DNA from: Candidatus Aenigmatarchaeota archaeon
GTDB lineage: Archaea > Aenigmatarchaeota > Aenigmatarchaeia > QMZS01
Assembly: GCA_030620695.1 (NCBI GenBank)
Contig: JAUXEA010000018.1
Span: forward strand, 1 to 7,963
Direction of reading: 5' to 3'
Length of the DNA stretch: 7,963 nucleotides
The stretch's first letter is position 1, and every line of letters begins with the position of its first letter. This document shows positions 1 to 6,105 of the stretch, in pieces. A model generated the notes under the pieces. It was given only the letters and a program-made list of their open reading frames with translations, searched no databases and was not told the DNA's origin. A program made the position numbers and the translations under genes.

Positions 1-1
1 T

Positions 2-1207
2 CTTAGAAAAGATAAAATAGAAAGGCACGGAATTATTCTGATGACAAGAACAAAAAGATTCAGAAAAGGGATAAAAAACAATGCACTTAAATACAAAAAA
101 TTCTGGACAATTTATTTCAATATTGGTGTTATTGTTTCTTTTTTTGCAATGGGCTTTGGAATATGGTATTTAATTAAAAACGCCCTGGTAATTGCTTCCG
201 GGATTTCGTCAATGGGCTTTGCACTTGTATTACCCTGGCCAACCTCCTCTCTTTCTTTTCATCCGGGTGTACTTTTGATTCCAATCTGGTACTGGCTGAT
301 AGCAATAGTGGTTTTACTTATTCCACATGAATTTTCTCATGCTATCACTTTTGCAATTAACAAGATAAGAATAAAATATTTGGGACTTATCTTACTTTTG
401 TTCATACCCGGGGCGTTTGCAGAACCAGATGAAAAACAGTTAAAAAAAGCAAGTAAATGGGCACAGTTGCAGGTTTTTTGTGCGGGTTCTTTCTCAAATA
501 TAGTTACTGCTGTTATTTTCATTTTTATACTCAATATTTTTTTGGTTGGTGCTTACAATCCCGCGGGTATCTATTATTCCTATCCTCTTACCCAAATCAA
601 CAAAACAACTATTCTGGAAATGAATAATTTAACAGGGGGTATGGTAGAGTTGCAAACAAAAAACAATACTTACCTGCTGACTGAATATCTTTTGCAGGAA
701 CAGGAAAACAGGTCCGGACTTATTGTTTTTGAAGACTGGCCTGCGGCAAGAAACAATTTATCCGGGACGATTAAACAGATAAATAATTTTATAATTTATT
801 CACCGGAAGATGTGTCCAATGCGTTGTCCTATTGCAGACCTTATGAAACAATTTATATTTTAACAAATGAAAAAGGTTATAATATAACTTTGGCAGAGAA
901 TAATGGAAAATCTTTCCTGGGAATCACAACAAATTATAATCCGGTTGTGGATTTTATTTCTCCGATGAATTATCGGCATTACGAACCAAAAATTGCTGGT
1001 TTTGAAGGGTTAGGTAAATTTTTGTTAATATTAATTTCTTTCATTATTGCAGTTTGTTTTGGTGTTGCAATTGTTAATATTCTCCCGATAAAGCCTCTTG
1101 ATGGGGGTCTTGTTTTAGAAACTCTGACAAACAAAAAATTCACGAATTTTGTTTCCTTGATTGTGTTTATTCTGATAATTTATAATTTTGTTGGACCTTT
1201 TATTTAG
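2..1207 (+). CDS. Site-2 protease family membrane metalloprotease (peptidase M50), 5' end probably outside window
   Basis: This is an intramembrane zinc protease of the M50/site-2 protease family, which cleaves membrane-embedded substrates; its substrate here is unknown. Numbering from the ATG at 41, the HEFSH zinc motif is at residues 96-100 inside a membrane segment. A GxxxN element lies at 149-153, and the third zinc ligand is Asp354 in the NILPIKPLDGG motif (346-356). Membrane segments lie near 22-44, 76-104, 112-126, 145-170, 323-348 and 366-386. A PDZ-like region (about 223-297) sits between the two catalytic halves, as in other M50 proteins. The frame is open from base 2 to the ATG and encodes LRKDKIERHGIIL, which reads naturally into MTRTKRF and resembles, from memory, the N-terminus of archaeal homologues. 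The ATG at 41 has no convincing ribosome site. I therefore infer that the true start lies left of the window. The gene converges on the HMG-CoA synthase gene with a 40-bp gap. Confidence 0.9.
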   Translation, partial: LRKDKIERHGIILMTRTKRFRKGIKNNALKYKKFWTIYFNIGVIVSFFAMGFGIWYLIKNALVIASGISSMGFALVLPWPTSSLSFHPGVLLIPIWYWLIAIVVLLIPHEFSHAITFAINKIRIKYLGLILLLFIPGAFAEPDEKQLKKASKWAQLQVFCAGSFSNIVTAVIFIFILNIFLVGAYNPAGIYYSYPLTQINKTTILEMNNLTGGMVELQTKNNTYLLTEYLLQEQENRSGLIVFEDWPAARNNLSGTIKQINNFIIYSPEDVSNALSYCRPYETIYILTNEKGYNITLAENNGKSFLGITTNYNPVVDFISPMNYRHYEPKIAGFEGLGKFLLILISFIIAVCFGVAIVNILPIKPLDGGLVLETLTNKKFTNFVSLIVFILIIYNFVGPFI

Positions 1208-1228
1208 GAATAAGTCTTCAAAGTTAAG

Positions 1229-1245
1229 TTTCAAGTATTTTGAAA
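1229..1245. terminator. Weak AT-rich hairpin between convergent genes
   Basis: The arms TTTCAA (1229-1234) and TTGAAA (1240-1245) can form a 6-bp stem with a 5-base loop. It lies in the 40-bp gap between the stop codons of the protease and HMG-CoA synthase genes, where a two-way terminator could sit. The stem holds only one G-C pair and no strong T-tract follows it, so this may be chance in AT-rich DNA. Confidence 0.2.
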
Positions 1246-1247
1246 AC

Positions 1248-2606
1248 CTAAATAATCCCTTTGTTCTTCAAATATAATCCATAATCTCCAAAAATTAAAT
1301 TATCTTTGTCTTCTTCTCCAATCCAGCTTTTAACACTTCTTTCAATTTTTTTCCTTTTTTCTTCGATTTCAGGAGTAGTAATTAAAGAAATTGCATCAGA
1401 GCCGGAACCGGAGCCATAGGATACAATTAAAATTCTCTGGTAAGGTGATGCAATATCCAGGACCTTTGCAAGTCCTAACAAAGAATTGGCAGAGTATGTA
1501 TTTCCAATCCAGTCAAAAACAATCCCAGGCTCAACCTGTTCTGGAGTAAACCCTAATTTTTTTCCAACAACTCTAGGAAACTTCCCATTCGGCTGGTGGA
1601 AAATAACATAATCAAAATCTTTTGGTTTTAAATTTAATTTTTCCATCAAACTTTTTGCAGCATTTATTGTATGTTTATAAAATGCGGGGTCACCTGAAAA
1701 TCTCCCGGCATGTTTTGGAAATTTTTCACCATCATTTCTCCAAAAGTCTATTGTGTCTGTTGTATAAGAAGAAAAACCTTCAATAACTGCGATAGGATTT
1801 TTGTCACCAATAACAAAAGCACCACCTCCGTCCCCTGCAGTTAATTCAAGTTCATCGCCTGGGGCCCCTTGGGCAGAATCGGCACCAATACCAAGTCCAT
1901 AACCACCATTAGTTTTAACAAAATTGAAAGTATTAACAATTGCCTGTGTTCCTGCTTTGCATGCAAACTCCAAATCTGCTGCAAAACAATCTTCAGTTTT
2001 TAGAAGACCTGCAACAATACTTGCTGTTGGTTTCACTGCATAAACTTTGCTCTCACTCCCAACTTCAATAATTTTTATTTCTTCTCCTTTCACTTCAGCA
2101 TATTTCAAAGCACTTAAACCTGAGTTGCATGCATAACTTGCCTGGTCATCAAAGTTCCCGGGAAAACTTTTTGTACCCTTAACTTCCTTCCCCCAAACCT
2201 TATTTAATGTAGCTAAATCCAGCCTGTATCCTGGAACATAAACACCATAACCCATAATCCCAACTTTTTCTTTTGGTAATTTCCTTTTTATTTTTGATTC
2301 CTGCATTGTGGGTTTTGAAAACTCTTTTTCCGGTTCCCAGACTGCTCCATAAAAATGCAGACCCAATTTGCTTATTCCGATTTTCCCCACTCTTGTTTTT
2401 ACTTTATCTCCTATTTCTATTTCTCCATCAACTAACCCAAAAACAAGTTTATCTGAAGTTTTAATTAGTGCAGTAATATAAGGAACTTTTCTGTTATATT
2501 GAAATAAATTAGAGGCAACTGAAATTTTTGTTTTAGAGTAAATTTCTCCTTTTTTCTCAACATTTTCAAAATTGTTTAACCTGAAAAATTTTGGTGCTAC
2601 TGTCAT
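1248..2606 (-). CDS. Hydroxymethylglutaryl-CoA synthase with fused N-terminal DUF35-like OB-fold
   Basis: The enzyme condenses acetyl-CoA with acetoacetyl-CoA to give HMG-CoA in the mevalonate route to archaeal lipids. Residues about 114-452 form the archaeal-type synthase, beginning KVGIMGYGVYVPGYRL where stand-alone enzymes usually begin. The candidate catalytic triad is Glu185 (GSESK), Cys216 (EFACKAGT) and His337 (FHQPN). The spacings of 31 and 121 residues nearly match Glu79, Cys111 and His233 of the Staphylococcus enzyme. Residues about 15-95 resemble the OB-fold of DUF35 proteins: KGEIYSKTKI, then a PYI strand, then EIEIGDKVKTRVGKIG, then HFYGAVWEPE. The DUF35 zinc ribbon is absent, with no cysteine before Cys160. 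A charged linker (96-113) joins the parts. The start overlaps the thiolase stop by 4 bp (ATGA) and has an SD-like GGGTGG 4-9 bases upstream, implying coupled translation. Met101 could be an alternative start, but the upstream conservation argues against it. Confidence 0.93.
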   Translation of the reverse strand: MTVAPKFFRLNNFENVEKKGEIYSKTKISVASNLFQYNRKVPYITALIKTSDKLVFGLVDGEIEIGDKVKTRVGKIGISKLGLHFYGAVWEPEKEFSKPTMQESKIKRKLPKEKVGIMGYGVYVPGYRLDLATLNKVWGKEVKGTKSFPGNFDDQASYACNSGLSALKYAEVKGEEIKIIEVGSESKVYAVKPTASIVAGLLKTEDCFAADLEFACKAGTQAIVNTFNFVKTNGGYGLGIGADSAQGAPGDELELTAGDGGGAFVIGDKNPIAVIEGFSSYTTDTIDFWRNDGEKFPKHAGRFSGDPAFYKHTINAAKSLMEKLNLKPKDFDYVIFHQPNGKFPRVVGKKLGFTPEQVEPGIVFDWIGNTYSANSLLGLAKVLDIASPYQRILIVSYGSGSGSDAISLITTPEIEEKRKKIERSVKSWIGEEDKDNLIFGDYGLYLKNKGII

Positions 2607-3796
2607 ATTCCACCCTTCAAAACAGAAAAAGTTGCGGTTCCTCCTGTTCCACCAATATTTAATGTTGCCCCGATTTTAGGATTAACATTTCTTTTTCCGC
2701 ATCTTCCCAGCAATTGATTAACAACTTCAATAATCTGGGAAACTCCTGTTGCTCCAACCGGATGCCCCTTCGCTTTCAACCCCCCACTTGTATTTACAAA
2801 TAATTCTTTTCCATTAACAAGATAAGGAACCGGAGCATCCTTCTTATTTATATCTTCATAAGGCATCAGACTTCTAATAATTTTGTAACCTTCTCCAATT
2901 TTTGCAAAACCAGCAGCCTCCAGGCAGAGAATTTCATTTATTGTAAAACAGTCATGAACTTCAATTAAATCAATATCTTTTGGACCCAAATTAAGTTTTT
3001 TATAAACAGAATCAACAGCCCTTTTTGCAGAATCCAGAACTAGTAATTCTTTTCTCTTTGCCAGAGAAATTGAGGTAGTTCCAACTTCTATATCTTCCAA
3101 CTTGACATAATCTGCTCCTAATTCCTTAGCATATTTTTCTGTTGTTACAACCAAAGAAGCAGAGCCATCAGAGATTGGAGAGCAGTCAAGTAATTTTAAC
3201 GGGCTTGCAATATTTCCCTTAAAATCTTGTAAACTTAATTCTTTCCTGAACATTGCTTTTTCGTTTAGCATTGCATTTTTATGATTTTTTATTCCAACAG
3301 CATGCAGGTCTTCTTCAGTGGCTTCAGTTTCATACAAATACCTTGCTGCAAGTAATGCATAAAGCCCGGGAAAAGTTGCACCATTAATTACTTCTGTATC
3401 AAAATGAGAAGCACTTGCTAAAATACTTGTTGTTGGTCCTGTTAACCTGTCTGTCATTTTTTCAAAACCTATAACAAGAATAATTTTATTTTCATCCAAA
3501 GAAGCTTCAATTTCATTTGCTGCAAGTTTTAATGCAACAGAACTTGATGCACATGCAGCCTCTGTTCTGATAACTTTATTTATCCCGAGAATTTCTGTAA
3601 TTCTTGGGGCAATGTGGTCCTGACCCTCAAATCTTGACAAGTTCATATTCCCGATATAACAGGAGTTTATGTCTTTTGTTTCAATATTTGCATTTTTTAT
3701 TGCTTCATTTGAACTTTCAAGAACCAGGTCTTCCCAGTTTTTGTCCCAGAGTTCGCCGAATTTTGTTATTCCTGTTCCTATAATCGCAAGGGTCAT
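2603..3796 (-). CDS. Acetyl-CoA acetyltransferase (archaeal SCP2-type thiolase)
   Basis: This thiolase likely condenses two acetyl-CoA into acetoacetyl-CoA and passes it to the HMG-CoA synthase encoded directly downstream. With numbering from the ATG at 3796, the acyl-accepting cysteine is Cys82 (EAACASSS). His281 lies in EVHDCFTINE and His345 in KGHPVGATG. The C-terminal motif is NIGGTGGTA, with Asn380 where classical thiolases have their second catalytic cysteine; this, like the HDCF motif, is typical of SCP2-type and archaeal thiolases. At 397 residues the length is normal and both ends look intact. The frame also opens at a TTG at 3802, but family members begin close to MTLAIIGTGITKFG, so ATG 3796 is preferred. 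No clear Shine-Dalgarno site precedes it. It is the first gene of a two-gene operon and overlaps the next start by 4 bp. Activity toward other 3-ketoacyl-CoAs cannot be excluded by sequence alone, but the neighbour supports the mevalonate role. Confidence 0.93.
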   Translation of the reverse strand: MTLAIIGTGITKFGELWDKNWEDLVLESSNEAIKNANIETKDINSCYIGNMNLSRFEGQDHIAPRITEILGINKVIRTEAACASSSVALKLAANEIEASLDENKIILVIGFEKMTDRLTGPTTSILASASHFDTEVINGATFPGLYALLAARYLYETEATEEDLHAVGIKNHKNAMLNEKAMFRKELSLQDFKGNIASPLKLLDCSPISDGSASLVVTTEKYAKELGADYVKLEDIEVGTTSISLAKRKELLVLDSAKRAVDSVYKKLNLGPKDIDLIEVHDCFTINEILCLEAAGFAKIGEGYKIIRSLMPYEDINKKDAPVPYLVNGKELFVNTSGGLKAKGHPVGATGVSQIIEVVNQLLGRCGKRNVNPKIGATLNIGGTGGTATFSVLKGGI

Positions 3797-3923
3797 AATC
3801 AATTTCAGAGAAAATTTAAAGTTTAAACAGATATTTAAAAAAACAGGTTGGCATTATAGGAATAATATAAGTTATCACAGGATATCAAGTTAACAAACTG
3901 TTCATAATCACAAAATATATATT
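3797..3923. promoter_or_regulatory. Divergent promoter region, thiolase operon / exonuclease gene
   Basis: This 127-bp region separates divergent starts, so it should hold a promoter for each. For the thiolase operon (minus strand), TATA-like candidates are TTTAAATAT at 3831-3839, about 39 nt from the ATG, and the palindrome GTTTAAAC at 3821-3828, about 28 nt from it. For the exonuclease gene (plus strand), the best candidate is AATAATATAA at 3861-3870, implying a leader of about 30 nt. No GGAGG-like site precedes either start. GATATC (3881-3886) and GTTAAC (3889-3894) are short palindromes without known meaning. Which box is used cannot be decided by eye. Confidence 0.4.
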
Positions 3924-4493
3924 ATGGCAAAATACTATTTTGATATCGAGACCTATCCAACCCCAAATCCTGACACAGCCAAAATAATAACAATCCAGTT
4001 TCAGAGGATTAACGGGGAAACAGGGAAACCTGAAGGTGAACTAACAATCTTAAAAGAATGGGAATCTTCAGAGGAGCAGATAGTTTCAAAATTTTACAAT
4101 AAATTTTTTCGTAAAGATTTAAGTGTGTGGGAATTTATTCCTGTTGGTTATTACCTGAATTTTGAGTGGGAATTTCTTATAGCAAAATTTGATAAATATT
4201 TAGGTGTAAAATTATCAAGCAGGAATTTACATTATTATCGCCCGCATATTGACCTGCGACCTGTCGGCGTTCTGATAAATAATGGAAAATTCAAGGGCTC
4301 TGGACTGGACAAAATTACAAGTAAGCCCCACAATGGAGAAGCAATAAAAAAATGGTACGAAAACAAAGAATATAATAAAATTGAGAATTATATTGTTGAG
4401 GAAACCAGGTCTTTCCTTGAATTTTTGCATAAAATTATTGAACTTTTGAGGAAGTATGAATTGCCTGATAAGGGAATAGAAGTTAATGAATGA
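3924..4493 (+). CDS. Predicted DEDD-type 3'-5' exonuclease / RNase H-like protein
   Basis: The 189-residue protein resembles the ribonuclease H-like 3'-5' exonuclease domains of the DnaQ / family B polymerase proofreading type, here as a stand-alone protein. The Exo I motif is clear: YYFDIETYP with Asp7 and Glu9. Exo II is probably PVGYYLNFEWEFL (residues 73-85), aligning to the usual GYNxxFDxxFL, with Tyr77 in place of Asn and Glu81 in place of Asp. Exo III is probably IENYIVEETRSFLEFL (153-168), where Tyr156-x3-Glu160 has the DEDDy spacing but Glu replaces Asp. Two metal-binding positions are thus conservative D-to-E changes, so weak, altered or lost activity is possible. There are no membrane segments, so it should be cytoplasmic. 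The protein has no other methionine, which fixes the ATG. Its stop lies 1 bp from that of the convergent neighbour. Substrate (DNA or RNA) is unknown. Confidence 0.68.
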   Translation: MAKYYFDIETYPTPNPDTAKIITIQFQRINGETGKPEGELTILKEWESSEEQIVSKFYNKFFRKDLSVWEFIPVGYYLNFEWEFLIAKFDKYLGVKLSSRNLHYYRPHIDLRPVGVLINNGKFKGSGLDKITSKPHNGEAIKKWYENKEYNKIENYIVEETRSFLEFLHKIIELLRKYELPDKGIEVNE

Positions 4494-4494
4494 A

Positions 4495-5274
4495 TTACAT
4501 ATTTGTTTTTATCTCTGCACTTTTCATCATAGAAAGTATTTCTTCTTTTAGTTTATCAAAGTTCTTTTTTGTTCCGCAACCATAGAAAATTACATGCTTT
4601 TGTTTCCTGAAAAACGGGACTATTCCAAAATATCCCTTTAACCTGATTATCTTAAAGGAGTTTTCAGTGTATTTCGGACTAAAAACCGTGTAATTGAAAA
4701 AATCCTTTTTCCCATTAAATTGTTTATAAACCACTCTTGAAAAAATATCTATTACAAAATTATTTACTCTATTGCTGTTATCCGAGTCAGTCATATATTC
4801 ACCGGAAAATAAATAACAGGTCTGTCCGCTTGCAATTTTGAATTTTTTAATAAATTTAACTGTATTGGGATCAAGTACTGTAGAGGCTATTGGGTCCATA
4901 TGTAATCTTAGCCAGTTGTTCTGGTCTGCAATTCCCATTTTGTTATAATCAAGAATTTTTATATTTCCGTTTTCAATCCCAAAATGATTTTTTGATTTAG
5001 CAAGATAAAATCCAAACCATGCCTGGAAATATCTGGATTTTTCATCATATCTTGTGGATTTATTGTTTTCATTAATGTTTCCAATAGTCCAGTAATTAAT
5101 GCCTGTCAATTTCATAGGTCTCCAAAGTAAATCCATTGAGTTAATCACAAAGCCATGCATCCACCCTGGTTCCATTTTGTTTATTTTTACATCTAAACCC
5201 AATATTTTTTCATCAATATATCTGGACAAACTAACAAAGGGTGAAATTATACCCGCTATTATTCGTGTTAACAT
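4495..5274 (-). CDS. Hypothetical protein, 259 residues, no recognised family
   Basis: I do not recognise this protein. The frame is long, ends cleanly with TAA next to the convergent exonuclease gene, and starts at an ATG facing a 135-bp divergent promoter region, so it is likely real. The N-terminus (LTRIIAGIISPFVSLSRYI, residues 2-20) is mildly hydrophobic and may be an amphipathic helix; it is too broken by polar residues to be a sure signal peptide or membrane anchor. The middle is rich in aromatic residues (for example Trp38, Trp51, Trp62, Trp86, Trp121) and looks like alternating beta-strands. The last part (about 235-255) is a charged helix. Two cysteines, Cys153 (SGQTCYLFSGEY) and Cys233 (YGCGTKK), are far apart and form no metal motif. 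No catalytic signature is visible. It may be a soluble or peripherally membrane-bound beta-rich protein. Confidence 0.75.
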   Translation of the reverse strand: MLTRIIAGIISPFVSLSRYIDEKILGLDVKINKMEPGWMHGFVINSMDLLWRPMKLTGINYWTIGNINENNKSTRYDEKSRYFQAWFGFYLAKSKNHFGIENGNIKILDYNKMGIADQNNWLRLHMDPIASTVLDPNTVKFIKKFKIASGQTCYLFSGEYMTDSDNSNRVNNFVIDIFSRVVYKQFNGKKDFFNYTVFSPKYTENSFKIIRLKGYFGIVPFFRKQKHVIFYGCGTKKNFDKLKEEILSMMKSAEIKTNM

Positions 5275-5347
5275 TATATTAATTGTAATGGATTATTTTA
5301 GTAGATTCGCTTTTAGTGTACCCAAGATTATAATGAAATGAAAACTT

Positions 5348-5383
5348 ATTTGGTCTATAAGCCTGTTTATTAGGAAACCAAAT
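5348..5383. repeat. Imperfect palindrome upstream of the AlkD-like gene
   Basis: ATTTGGT (5348-5354) and ACCAAAT (5377-5383) are perfect 7-bp inverted arms. Inside them CTA (5355-5357) can pair with TAG (5371-5373) and TAA (5358-5360) with TTA (5367-5369), leaving a 6-base loop. The right arm overlaps the TATA-like box of the gene at 5410, a position where a bound repressor would block transcription factors. No regulator is encoded next to it, so the role as an operator is inference. Confidence 0.35.
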
Positions 5384-5392
5384 TATAAATTT
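5380..5392 (+). promoter_or_regulatory. Archaeal TATA-like box for the AlkD-like gene
   Basis: AAATTATAAATTT is centred about 24 nt before the ATG at 5410. Archaeal TATA boxes lie about 25-27 nt before the transcription start, so the transcript would begin at or within a few bases of the start codon, giving a leaderless mRNA. This agrees with the lack of a Shine-Dalgarno motif in CAAAAGAGTCTTACTTT just before the ATG. Confidence 0.5.
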
Positions 5393-5409
5393 CAAAAGAG
5401 TCTTACTTT

Positions 5410-6105
5410 ATGTTAAATCAGTTAAAAGGAGATTTGCAAGAACTTGGAAATCCTGAGAAGGCAAAAATATACCAGAGGTTTTTCAAAACAGGAAAAGGAG
5501 AATATGGGGAGGGGGATATTTTTCTTGGAGTCACAAATCCTGAGCAACGAAAAACAGCAAAAAAATATACTGATTTATCTTTGAAAGAATTGCGGGAATT
5601 GCTGTCAGACAAGATACATGAATACAGGTCAACTTCTTTATTTGTCCTGATTGACAAATACAGGAAGTCGGATGAAGCCGGCAAAAAGAAAATATATGAT
5701 TTTTACCTGAAGAACACAAAAAATATTAATAATTGGGATTTGGTTGATTTATCTTCATATCATATTCTTGGAGATTATCTCCTTGAGAGAAATAAATCAA
5801 TTTTATACAAACTTGCAAAGTCAGATAACCTGTGGGAGAAAAGAATTGCAATAATTTCAACATATTGGTTTATAAAAAACAACCAATTTGAAGATACACT
5901 AAAAATATCTGAAATTTTTCTTAAAGATGAACATGACTTGATACATAAGGCAGTTGGGTGGATGTTGAGGGAAGTCGGGAAAAGAGATTTGGAAACAGAA
6001 GAAAAATTCCTGAAAAAATATTATAAGAAAATGCCGAGAACAATGTTAAGATATTCAATTGAAAAATTTGATGAAGATAAGAGAAAATATTATTTGAAGA
6101 AATAA
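5410..6105 (+). CDS. alkD: DNA alkylation repair protein, AlkD-like DNA glycosylase
   Basis: AlkD proteins are HEAT-repeat-like all-helical glycosylases that remove alkylated bases, mainly positively charged N3- and N7-alkylpurines, from DNA without flipping the base. At 231 residues the length is normal. The family motif FFKTGKGEYGEGDIFLGV is at residues 24-41. NNWDLVD gives Trp109 and Asp113, the same numbers as the key residues of Bacillus cereus AlkD. LWEKRIAII gives Arg145, and HKAVGWMLREVGK gives Trp184, both three positions before the Bacillus Arg148 and Trp187. MPRTMLRYSIEKF (208-220) is the usual C-terminal signature. All key residues seem present, so an active enzyme is expected. 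The start is supported by the TATA-like box 24 nt upstream and by the frame. The stop abuts the convergent TraB-family stop with no spacer. AlkD is common in bacteria and patchy in archaea, so past transfer is possible, but base composition looks like the neighbours. Confidence 0.93.
   Translation: MLNQLKGDLQELGNPEKAKIYQRFFKTGKGEYGEGDIFLGVTNPEQRKTAKKYTDLSLKELRELLSDKIHEYRSTSLFVLIDKYRKSDEAGKKKIYDFYLKNTKNINNWDLVDLSSYHILGDYLLERNKSILYKLAKSDNLWEKRIAIISTYWFIKNNQFEDTLKISEIFLKDEHDLIHKAVGWMLREVGKRDLETEEKFLKKYYKKMPRTMLRYSIEKFDEDKRKYYLKK

Noticed and set aside
2273..2464. Plus-strand frame inside the HMG-CoA synthase gene
   Set aside because: It is a low-complexity Leu/Phe-rich shadow of the minus-strand linker and OB-fold codons, with no promoter or ribosome site.
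3797..3802. Thiolase start at the TTG, adding two residues
   Set aside because: The ATG at 3796 gives the family-typical N-terminus MTLAIIGTG, and the TTG has no ribosome site or other support.
3911..3923. CAAAATATATATT just before the exonuclease ATG as its TATA box
   Set aside because: It touches the start codon. A transcript starting about 25 nt downstream would lose the ATG and the Exo I aspartate, and the protein has no later methionine.
4227..4430. Minus-strand frame inside the exonuclease gene
   Set aside because: Its composition is Phe/Ile-rich antisense of lysine and asparagine codons, with no independent start signal.
5418..5719. Two minus-strand frames inside the AlkD-like gene
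   Set aside because: They are antisense to the conserved FFKTGKGEYGEGD region and resemble no protein family.
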